Shown here: positions 12,201 through 24,200 of the stretch, one piece after another
Numbering within the stretch: position 1 is the stretch's first letter
How the letters are laid out: each line of letters opens with the position of its first letter
NCBI RefSeq assembly: GCF_001949145.1
Contig: NW_019091361.1
Coordinates: forward strand, 1,652,866 to 1,716,865
DNA from: Acanthaster planci
Lineage: Eukaryota > Echinodermata > Asteroidea > Valvatida > Acanthasteridae
Reading direction: 5' to 3'
Length of the DNA stretch: 64,000 bases
Notes under the pieces: model-generated
Told to the model about the DNA's origin: nothing
Seen by the model: the letters and a program-made list of their open reading frames with translations, nothing else
Databases searched by the model: none
Translations under genes and position numbers: made by a program

Positions 12201-15200
12201 CAACCCTGTCCAAGGCGCTCCAGTGCTGACGCTGCTGTTTTCCTGTGGTGTATGCGGCCATTGGTGATTTAGTTTGTGCGTTAAGGCCATTACCTTTGAC
12301 AGCTTGTACCAAACGTGGGCAATGCAAGCTACGTGTATAGTTCATGTACATGTATAGTACTGTACATGTACATGTACCTACACTAGGGGTCATGCACGAT
12401 ACAGGCTCGAAGGGTCAGGATTACCAGACGTGGCTATGGTGTTCCATATGTGCCATCCGGCGTCGCATTTTTCGACGGGCGTCGCATTTTTCAGCCGGCG
12501 TTGCATTTTGCAACCGGCGTCGCATTTTTCAACGGGCGTCGCATTTTTCGACCGTGCGTCGCATTTTTCGACTGGCGTCGCATTTTTTAACTGGCGTCGC
12601 ATTTTTTGACCGTGCGTCGTATTTTTTCGACGGGCGTCGCATTTTTCGACCGGGCGTCGCATTTTCCATTACTTCATCGGAAAGACCCGTGGAGGCCAGG
12701 ATCTCGTCCATCATCGGACCCGCAAGCTTATTATAAAACACTCGAAAACTAGTCTTATTAAGAATGAAGTTGTCTGTTGTGGAGATTTTCACACGTACGG
12801 CAACATTTGTCACAGAAAAAAAGAAAATTAGACAGAAACGCATGTATATGTACGTGTAACCCTAGGGTCAATCAAGAAGCAGCAGCTACGACGAAACAGC
12901 CTTTTCAAACAGTGACACTTTTCAAACCCAAATCCACATGCAGTCCTCAAGACCTTGGGAAGTCATTTCGTTGAGTAATAAACACAACCCCCCCCAACAA
13001 AGAAAGATAAATGATCTCAAGCCCATGACCAGACGGCCTCCACCGGGGGAATGCCTGAATCACGGACCATTGCCTGAACAACTTCAAATGCGTGAAATAC
13101 CTTTCTACTCGTAGTAATGAAAAAATAAGACCAGTCTTGGCTTCTTCTGGACAGATTTTCAAGGTTCAAAAAGTATTTTCGGAAAACTGTGCGTGATTTT
13201 GTATTGCTGACAACTTCTTTCAACCCAGAAAACGTAAAATTTGTCAAAGTTATGGTGCGTGACATTTCTTTGCCTAGAGTAGTTGCATTTTAAATTATAG
13301 ACCGTACTGCGATAAACGCTGCCTCGGGAAGCATGTCTGCCAGATGACAAATACCATATCAACCAGAGTGAAAAATAGGCCTATTATACTGGGTTTGATT
13401 TTTGTGGCAACTAGTAATCATCAGTACCGGGACATTTTTCACTCAAAAAGCTTGCAGAGGTGAGAAACCAAATTGAGCGAGGTGAACTTCCACGAGTAAT
13501 CGGGTTCATTAAAGGGCTGTTAATTTATTGACATACAGGTAATCGACGCATACATGCTAATTTAGCCGTTTCCATAATCATTAAAAATATGTACGCACTC
13601 TTTAAGCATTCAAGTCAACAACTTCAGATCCGGCTGGACCAAGGTTGGCCATTGATGATTAATGGCTTATTCACATCGAAAGGCGACGGCGGTTGAAAAA
13701 TGCGACGCCAGTTGAAAAATGCGACGCCGGTTGAAAAATGTGACGCCAGATGGCACATATGGAACACCATACGCGAAGTCGTGTATTGTGCAGGACAGTC
13801 GCACTGAGCGTGCATCTACCATGTCAAGTCTCATTGATAACAGTGTAAAATCCGCATTGTTCAGGTACGGAGCGGTATCAGGGGAATGGTGAAAAAAACC
13901 CAAATTCTCTCCTCCTAGAGCTAATTCGCATGTACGGCTTGTATGTCGTACGCACGATTTATATCTTGTACGTACGACTTAAATCTCGTACGTACGATTT
14001 ATGATTCATATCTCGTACGTGTGAATTCCTACTTACGACATACAAGTCATACGTACGAGATATAACCCGTACTTACGGGTTATGATTCAGAAGTCGTACC
14101 TACAAGATTAAGTCGTACATATGACAGATTTATCAGTCGTACGTACAAGTTAGCTCAAGGAGGAGAGAACGCTGTTTTTTAATCATGTCCCTAATACAGC
14201 TACGTATTTAGAGCTTAATAACATGCATGCCAACATCCCTGGTGTTTTTCAATCTTTCCATTTCTTTTCAATTTTCTGTGTCGTCGCGTCGTTGTAGACA
14301 TGCATGTCGGCAAAACTTTTCTATTCAATAAAATTAATTTCTAAAAGCTGCCAAACATGTTTGATTGCCTGTAATGCCGCTGCTGCGTAACTGACACGAG
14401 TATTACCGTGAAACGAAGAGTACTGAACTATTTCATTGATTTTGTTTCTTCTCATTTGGAGATATAAAACTTCAAAGATTAAACACGAATGCTATTTCCA
14501 CGGTCAAATCCTATGCTTGTCACCGATGTGCTAAAAGCTTTGGACGGAAATCTAATCTACAGAGGCGCATGGAAAATATCCACGCTGAAGAGGAATAAGA
14601 CATCAATGAAGTTGACGATGATTCAGAATCTGTTGAGGAGGTAGAAGATGACGAAACATCGAATGAAGATAATTCAGAATAGACAATGCCGCCTGCCGAG
14701 ATTGGCTGGCTGAAGCCAGGGAAACAAAATGGAGATGAGTGGGGTGAAAATATGGCAAGTACACCAACGAAAGCATGAAGATCAAGAAAGGCAAACAGGA
14801 AGACCCACTAGGCAGTCAAGCAAGACTTTTTCGACAACTGTAAGGAGTTTCCATCAAGTTGCCTACATTTGAAGGATAATGAAATCACCAAGACGTTGTG
14901 GATGATCTCGAAGGAAACCTTGATAACGGCATGAAAGTAAACAAAGCCTTGAATCGGGTTATCCCTTAACATTCTGTTAAATTTGACGGACTGTTCCAGC
15001 TATGAAGAAGAGGAAAATACCTAAAAGGTAGTAATAATTAGAGACAAATGGTTTGGTTCCTGGTTTCGACTGGCCGACTAAATGCCCTGCGCCATTTGGG
15101 TGATGTTGGTCAAGTCTTTAGTTTACTATCCGCGTCGAGCAGACGCACCTCCCATCGGTTAAAAAGGGCCAAAGTTTGTCCGGAATGCTCATTTTGTTGG

Positions 15201-18200
15201 TAGCGATGCACCCGTAACGGGTGTATTTTACAGTCGTGTGTGAACCAGCAAAGCGCAGTTCATACAAAAGGAGCCTGCGTTGCCAGGAAACGTACGCCTC
15301 TCTTGGTCTAGCTCAGGGCTCATTTAGCTCGTCGCCGAGCGCCTGAACAGGGTGTTGGGGAGGGCTGATGGCCTTGCACAGATTTTAGTGAAGGAAATAT
15401 GTCACACGGGGTCACAGCTCACGATGTTCAAAGCATTGTGGGTGATTTTTGCCAGGCACGCAAGATTGCTCAATGTGGCCCTTATTAATTCGCTATTTTT
15501 TTTTCTTCCTCATTGCGGAAAATATTCTGACCACACTTAATTTGTTCACCCAAAATAGATCAAGATAAACAATTACTTAAAGGTATCGCCAAAGACACGG
15601 GATCAGTGAAACTTGTAAGACGATAAATTACTGTGATTTTTCCGGGGCCATGTTTTTATGATAATAAGCCGACATTTTGGCTCGTATTAAAGAATAGCTA
15701 TTGGCCAACCCAAGACTTAAAATAACGCTTCGCTAACAGGAAGTGCGGTCGGAGGTCATGCATGTACTCTTTTAACGCAACCTTGTCAAAATGTTGAGTG
15801 GTTTTCCTAGTTGTTCAAAATTGACTACAGATTCAGTCAAACACCCACGCAAACGTTGGCAAATCATGCTTTCTGACAAGATTCCTATACTGTGCCTTTA
15901 AAAATGTCGATGAACTGACTAAAAAAATCTTGTCAGATTGACTAATTTCCAGTTGCACCCAGCTGAACCTGAAGAGCTAGTCAAATTTTGCTGAAGTTTA
16001 GTCAAATTTGACTGATCCTTTTTAGAGTGTGGTAGCCAATTACAGTGCAAAGCCCGAGCAGGGCGCTGGGAAGGGCTGATGTGACGAGCGAAGGGGCTCA
16101 TAGTCGTCTCCCCATGATTGGTTTTTCTCACATTGTTCGATGGAAAATTGGTTGGCTTTTGTATTTGTTTCTGGTGTAGTAGCCGTACAAATGGGGCCAG
16201 TAATACCCTAGCAATATTTGGTGTGTTTTGTTTGCAACTACAACTTATCGCCGTGACCAGAAACAGAGAGCGAAAAATCTAGATCTGATTTTGCCATCGT
16301 GAATCAACTTTTTTATTGATACACTGTTCCATTATCCATGCAATGTTTGTAATTTTATTTTGTCTCTCCAAAACATCATGATGCAGTTTTCAAAGTCTTT
16401 GTACGAAGTTGGCTAAGACTGCCCAACAACATGCTGACCACCACTGGACAGTAAAGTTCATATTTACAAACAAAATGCGCTCTTTCATCACAAGGAGTGA
16501 TTATGAGATCTCATAAAATACCTCTTTGTATAAATGCCGCAATAAAAACGATCCAAATAAAACACTTTTTCTTGTAAACAACTTGGCTATTTATTCCCAA
16601 AATGACCCCAGAGGAAAGCGTTCGATAAGGACAATGATTGCACATGAACACTTGGGGCACACAGCCTAAAACATGCTACTGCACAACGCATTAAATTTGA
16701 TGTTGTTGTCAGATCATACCAAGCACCAATGATACCATGAATATTCAACTTCCCAAAAATTGTGGTGATGATCATGGGGGTACAAAGGGGGCTTATGGGT
16801 GTGAAACAGGTGGTGCGTGGCAAGCGTTCCCTGCGTTCTGGCTATGGACATACCGGGCATGCCAGAAAGCGGTAATTGGCAGTATGCTATAGTATAACCA
16901 TGGAGGTAGACCTCCATGGTATAACCTGGGCAGTTCAAACTCCTTCTGTGTCTTTCCTCCATGAAGTGACTAATCCCATCAATATAGTGACATTCAGTGT
17001 TTAGTTAATAAACTTTCTAGGGTGGGTGGGGCGTAATTTCAATTGAAGGCCTAAGGTGGTACATAAACAAGTTTAAAATGATGCCATGAAATAAACATGA
17101 ACGTAAAATTGGTGAGTGCATTTGTGTCGCAAAATTAAGCCCTCAATGTCATTTTGATCATTCTTTACAACAGATATAAACAATATGCTCTTTATTCTTT
17201 TAAAGAATTTTGTTACAATTTGATTGTTTCGGTTAAATTAATTAGATATCCTACAGTGGAGTTTGCCATTCGGATGTACATTTCTGGAAAGGAGATAAGA
17301 GTTTCGCCAGGGCCGAGGGCGAACCAACAATCTTCAAATGCCCCTGCGTCCCAGGTGAATATGAGTGAGCTTAATCATTACACGTAATCCTATATTAGCA
17401 GCCATCTACTGGACATTGCAAACAGTATCCATAAACTCAGCGAGCCCATTCTAAATAGTATACTACTACTGATAGTAGTAGTAGGCGGCATCACCGGGCA
17501 GTCTCCAATGATTCATGGTCTTACAGCGCGTTCCCACTTGAATTGGGAAAAGGTGGATTTTGATCGAGCATTTTGGTGTGATCGTTATCTTACCGCAACA
17601 AAACCGCAGCAAGTCGCGCCGCGTTCCCACCAGCGCTTGATCCACCTTTTCGGACGGAAATGTCGAGTCCAAAAGGTCACCGAGTTCGTTATTGCGCATG
17701 TGCTAGCTTGCTAAGCGCGCTCAGTGGCAGTGTTGCCTGTTGGGGCGGTATGCATGTGACCCTGCGGTGTTTTGGGTGCGGAGTTCTACTGACGTGACGA
17801 CCTTGAATCGGACTGAATGGTCACCCTATTATGTTGTCTCTTCAAACTTTGCTTCCGTTTTTGATATTCTGTTACACGCTGCGGGCTATACGCTAACACG
17901 CAATTAGTTTTTGATGGAAAGCAAGTGAAATTACACGAATGAAAAAGGTTAAGAAACGAAAGAATGCACAACGAAAACTGTGAAAGGGCAAGGTACACGT
18001 CGCGACATGCATGCATTGCACATGCGTGATGACACATTTCCCTAGCCCGTAGTTCAGCAGTTATTTATTGTGGATGCTGTGCACGTTAAAAATTTCACAT
18101 GACCTACAAGCCAAAAAACGCATTTCTTTGTTCATCAGACGGCAAAAGTTTCGTGCCACTCGTGCACGGACGGATGTTGACAGGTCAAATTGCTGGATCA

Positions 18201-21200
18201 GATCCACTTTTGCGTTCCCATCTGATCGTGATCCGCCAATTGCAAGATCTAATCCACCAATTGGGGGATCTGTATCCTGCTCCAGAAGAGGATCAAGAAA
18301 GGTGGATCTGATCATCATCCACCTTATAATGGTTAGCATCCCCACTACAAACAATTGCCGGATCTGATCCACCAATTGGGGGATCTGATCCGGCAATTTG
18401 GCAAAAGGTGGATCGGATCCCGCAATTGGTGGATCAATTGGGAACGGGCTGATAGTGAAAACATTTTATTGTATTTTCAACAAACAAGGGCGCAGTAAAT
18501 AGTGGGAAAAGTTGGATCATGGCCGTTTTCCAATATTCAACTTCGTCTCCGTTGCAGGCTTCACCTGACTTTGAAGTTGTTAGCTGTAGTGCCACAAGAA
18601 CATCAGATAAGATACAAAAGAGCAAAATATTTCAGCACTTCAATTTAATTTGAATGCTTCAGGCCTACAATCGAGGATTGCTTTTGGAGAAGAACCTGAG
18701 ATGGCGACGAAGTTGAGTACATAAAACCGGCCCACGTTGAACTTTCCGCTCCTAGTTGTTGGTGTGGGTCAAAACATGCACGCTAACATGACGGGCGTAT
18801 AGCGATATCTCTCTTTTCTTGACCTATTGCGTGCTATCAGCGATCGTTGCAATTAAATGCGAACCAGGCTTAAAACAAAAGTGCCAAAGAATTCATCGCT
18901 TCAAAGTGTCTCATTCAGGGAACAGAGGCTAATAAGATCTGTTTATCTTAGCAAAATTTGAAAGACTATTCCACAGGTCAGAAACCCTTATACATGTACA
19001 TGCGTCAGACGTTTTAACCATTTTAAGTCATAAGGATCTTTCATGCATCTTTCCCTCATTGATTCCAGGTCATGAAATAGCTGGCGTTCTTTTCTCTATG
19101 GGAGAGAGCGCCACCAGCAACAACCAGAGCGGTTTAAAGCTGGGAGACCATGTAGTCGTCTTTCCGTGGGTCCATTGCGGTGCATGTCTTCCGTGCAGAG
19201 AGGGACATGGCGATTTCTGTGATGAAACCCAATTGCGGTTTGCAGCCATTGGAGTGTGTTTTAATGGCGGGTATGCTATACTTTCTTGATACATCTGAAG
19301 CAAACACAGTATCCGTGAGAGTGCATGATTATTCTCATTTTGGGATGAATCCTCCGAAATTTCCATGGAGAAACAGGAACTGGGGTACATTAGTTTTCAC
19401 AGGCATATCGTAACTCTGCGTATTAAACAGAAACAAGCATTGCCTTCAGGACTTAGCTAGAATTCTAGAAGTGTAAAAATCACCCAACCCTTGCCTAGCA
19501 GGCTGTGCATCGATCCATCTTTTTGGTGCCAAATAGTGCATACGCGGATGGGGGGTCGGGGGTCAAACCCCCTCCCGCTCTGAGACTAAAAGAAGGGAAA
19601 AAGAAATAATTAACACCAAGAGTATTATAAAAAGTGTTGGTAATGTCTAATGTTTCATCGTCATGTCTGCTTGTCCACAAAAAATTAGACAATAAAAAAA
19701 TCTCCGGCCTGACCCTCCTCCCGGACGATGTCTGGATCCGCCCCTGCAGAGAACCAGTGCCGGATCACTGTTAGCAATCCGGGTCCGCGTGAAACAAAAA
19801 GACCCTTAGTTCCCCAGTACAGAAGTGACTAGTGGACCCAAGCCAAGCCAAGCCAAGCAGAAGCTCATTGGAGAATATAGGGACTGGGGGGAAAAAGGAC
19901 CGTGAAACATACCCATACAGGGAAATACTCGTCTGTGTAACGTGATTGGTTTGAACAACCTTGTTGGCTGAGGTAAATTAGTGAGTGAGGTTGGACTAAT
20001 TGGTTTTCCAGTTAGATTTTTCTGCAGGTAAGGTCTCAGCATTCACAGTTTCTCACTATTTCTCCTCAGCCATGCGCAGTACGTCGCTGTGCCTGACGTG
20101 CGGTTCCTGGTCCCCGTGCCTACATCCACACCTCTCGAAGTGGCCTGTCTTCTTCCATGCAGTGGATTAACTGCGTTTCATGCCATAGAGGAAACCCTCG
20201 AGTTTGTTAAAAAAGTGACTCAGATTGCAGGTAGATAATTGCCAGCAGTAATGTGACCTTATTTGATTTGAAAGGGGCTATTTTATTCCAGAGTGGCCTC
20301 ATTTTCGTTGGGTTGGCTGAGATATTTAGCAGTAATAAGTCCCTCCATCCCTCCTCAAAATTCTTAGCGGCGGAAGGGAAAATGACTTGGGAGGTGGCAC
20401 TTCCTCGTCCCTTTTAGTCACATACGGTATGTTTTCCAAATTAATCGACAAATTCCGTCTGCTACGTCACGTGAACTGTGGTGGGTGGCAAAAATCAACA
20501 AACATGGCGTCCTCCCATGGCAAAATATTATTAAAATGTTATTTACTAAAAAGTATGAGTTCACTCATACTCCTGATGTGCTGAGCACTATACCAAAAAA
20601 ACGGCTTTAGTTTTTGGTAAACAACACTTAAACACTTTTAGATGTAGGATGCCATGTTTGTCCGTGTTTGATACCCACTATGGGTCACGTGACTTAGCGG
20701 ACGCAATCGGTTCATGAACCCCGACTGAGACCAAGAGAGGGCGTGATTTTCCTATAGCAACGGCGACTCCTGTGGGGGGAACCACACTTCGCTATGCCAT
20801 TGACATTCACGCGTTCCAGTTGCCTCGCCCCGTTACCAACAAAATAACAATCCTCACCTAACAGCTCTTTTCAACTAATGAGGGAGTGCTTCTGCTCAAG
20901 GCGGATTAGAGAGGAAAGCTCTGATACAGGGGTGCATGCATATAAGGGTTCAGTCCACTTAATCAAGCCCCATTGAAAGCAGTGTAAAGTAGCATGCACG
21001 CCAACATNNNNNNNNNNNNNNNNNNNNNNNNNNNNNNNNNNNNNNNNNNNNNNNNNNNNNNNNNNNNNNNNNNNNNNNNNNNNNNNNNNNNNNNNNNNNN
21101 NNNNNNNNNNNNNNNNNNNNNNNNNNNNNNNNNNNNNNNNNNNNNNNNNNNNNNNNNNNNNNNNNNNNNNNNNNNNNNNNNNNNNNNNNNNNNNNNNNNN

Positions 21201-24200
21201 NNNNNNNNNNNNNNNNNNNNNNNNNNNNNNNNNNNNNNNNNNNNNNNNNNNNNNNNNNNNNNNNNNNNNNNNNNNNNNNNNNNNNNNNNNNNNNNNNNNN
21301 NNNNNNNNNNNNNNNNNNNNNNNNNNNNNNNNNNNNNNNNNNNNNNNNNNNNNNNNNNNNNNNNNNNNNNNNNNNNNNNNNNNNNNNNNNNNNNNNNNNN
21401 NNNNNNNNNNNNNNNNNNNNNNNNNNNNNNNNNNNNNNNNNNNNNNNNNNNNNNNNNNNNNNNNNNNNNNNNNNNNNNNNNNNNNNNNNNNNNNNNNNNN
21501 NNNNNNNNNNNNNNNNNNNNGGCAGTTGCTCCGTGCTGGCGATTGGAGTAGGTGGGGTGGGCCAATGGGGAGTCCGCCTCGCCAGGGCCCTGTTCCCTCC
21601 AGAAACGCAAATCATATGTGCAGGAGTCAAGGTTTGCTTTATCATTTGCCTTCCGAGAGATTCTGTCCAAACCGGAAGTTGCGGCTGCGCTGGCTGTATT
21701 GATCACGCACGCGGGAATTGACTGTTGTCATTAATCGCAGCCCAATTACAGCCCAATATTTTGGGGAAAAGTCACTCAAAAGTACGATGCTGTTTTAGGG
21801 AAACGGTAAGAAATTTCGTTCCTGCTTCCGCTTGCTTATCTTATATCTCATACCCAAGACCTGTTAGTCGTACATTCACCAATCTTAACTAACGCGGATG
21901 AGATGTAAGTTAAACATGTGCGTACGGCATATCACTTTACGTACGAGACACAAGTTGCACATACAAGATAAAAGTCGAAAGAAAGACTTATGATTTATGA
22001 GTTGAACATGCGAACATATTTGTCTTGCGTCTTGACTCGTTAGTCTTCAGTACGACATTGTACGTAGTAAACTCGAGGAGAGGGCTTTTTTCACCTGGCC
22101 ATCAAAATACATGTAGTTTTAGTTTCGTACAAAAGCATACTCACTTGATAGTTACGTGATGCACTCACTTTACGCTGTTCATTATAGAGTAGTCTGTTGC
22201 TCGTTTATGTCACTACACCAGAGCGCTGCATTTAAAGACGTACTGCTTTGTATCAGGGCTGTTTTCACAACTTTGTTGTCTGATGACCCGTAATGCCTAT
22301 TCAAAAAGAGAGGGTGTATCTTTCCCCTAGGGTGCACGCCCATGACCAAAGTAAATCGAACTGGTTCGATACGTACACTAATTTTCTTGATTGTGTATAC
22401 TTGATCGGCTGTCGGTATGACTTGATGCTTAAAACAAGTGGAATGTGCTAAGCCCGAGTGCAGTTTCCATGCCAGGGTCAAGCTGACCGACAGGCACTCA
22501 AGTTAGTTTTGTGGGCGGGACCTTCAATAGACGAGACACAAGACCATTCACAAGAGCAGACTTGAGTAACATTGTGAACAATGATAAAGAAAGGGAGATT
22601 TCTAGACGCTGGTGGTAGCAGACATATTTATACCGGTCCTTTTTCAAAGTACTGCGTGCGCTCAAAACTATGCACGCATGCTCATACAGTGTGCGCATAC
22701 TCAGAACACTGATCTCAATACACTGGAAGGGCAGCTCAGCAGTAACTGCCTATGTGTGAACTGAAGTGACCGCACGGCTAACTCAGGATATTCAATACAT
22801 TGGCCTCCAAGAGACCTCTTCACTAATAATTCATAATTATGCACGCATGTGCACAAATGACCTCGGCGGCAAGGAGTGTGAGCGGGCCATTGAAAATGTA
22901 GAGTGGTGCGACTCCGATGATCATTTTCTCTCAGGTTTTCTGACTTTGTTCAGTTTTTCTTTTAAAATGCCATTAAATCGTTTTTGCCATTAGTTTTTAA
23001 TTTAAGTGAAATTTTTAGTGCTCTGTGAAAAGATTTTAAAATCGCAATTTTTCCTGTGTGCACGAAATCGTCGTTTCTATAGTGCGGCCCCCTTCCATCA
23101 TAAGTAGTATAAACTACTTCGATTGTTAGTGTTCTTAGAACCAACCTGTGCATTTTGTAAAACACTAGCTTACCCTTGAACTTGGTCATAGCTTGGAGTA
23201 CTACCGAAAGAAATAATATCTGGGGATGTACAAAACAAAGTGCAGATTCCAAAGAGAAAGAGATCTGGTTCTTCAGTTTTCCCGAGTACAGAAAGCTGCG
23301 AATCGAATGGGTACATTACCGGTACATGGAGATAGATTGAACATCAGTACGTGTTTTTACAAATGCACAGGTTGGCTCGAAGAACACCATTGATCGATAT
23401 AGTTGATACTACTTATGATGAAAGGAGCCCTTCTAAGAATCAACGATCTTGTGCGCAGAGGAAAAAAATACGATTTTAACATCTTTTAATAGAGCACTAA
23501 AAATTTCACTTCAAACGATTTAATGAGATTTTCTGAAGAAAAAATTTACGAAGTCAGAGAACCTGAGAGAAAATAATCGTCGAAGTTACACCCATGCATG
23601 TACATTTTCAATGGCCCGCTCACACCTCTTGCCGCCAAGGCCATTTTTGCACGTGCGTGCATAAAGCAAATTATAAGTAAGAGATCTATTTCACTTTCAG
23701 TCCATTCACTACAGTGCATTCATGCTCGGCGCTAAAAGCTGGTGACTTGGAAAGTGCCCTTGTACTGAATAGTCGAAGATGGCCGCGCAATCGCTTCAAT
23801 TCGCAGAGCTGAGCTGCCTATCCAGTAGTTCTGAGTCACTGCTCTCTATAAACTGGATAGACAGCTTTGCTCTGGAGGTCAGTGGAGGTCAATGGAGGCC
23901 ATTGTATTGAATATCCCGAGATAGCCGCGCGGTCACTTCAATTCACACATGGGCAGTTACTACTGAGCTGCCTATCCAGTGTATAGAGATCAGCGCTCAG
24001 AACTGGTAAAAAGAACCGGTATATGTGTCGCTACTCAGCAGTTCAAAGTATGCAATTGCAGTTCACGTGAAGAGCTTCCGTGCTTTACTTGATTTAAGCC
24101 TGGAAGTCTTATGATGGTCTTGTGCATCAGGTCCTGTGATTATCGAATAAACCTCGTGCGTTTTGGCCATATTCGAGATGTGTTTCTGTTATTCAAATCT

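Larger units (their letters stand above)
9325..17245 (+). other. Intron 1 of gene A, 7.9 kb and repeat-rich
   Basis: This is a phase 0 intron between the GAVVK and ISYSGVC codons. It holds the hairpin element near 11223-11345, the minisatellite-bearing inverted pair 12424-13782, the foldback element 13905-14169, a decayed zinc-finger ORF at 14473-14985 and repeats S and P at 15115-15730. A 137-codon open frame at 9940-10353 has no motif I recognise. The stretches 9330-10850, 11400-12400 and 16140-17240 show nothing else I can support. Confidence 0.7.

Noticed and set aside
12461-12666. CRISPR-like repeat array
   Set aside because: The units are directly adjacent with no unique spacers, and the DNA is eukaryotic, so this is a minisatellite.
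12390-12843. Overlapping open frames with repeated KNATPVEKCDA-like peptides
   Set aside because: They come from a 19-20 bp minisatellite whose unit is not a multiple of three; both strands are open for the same reason.
20959-21706. Long open frames across the N run
   Set aside because: They exist only because N was not counted as a stop.
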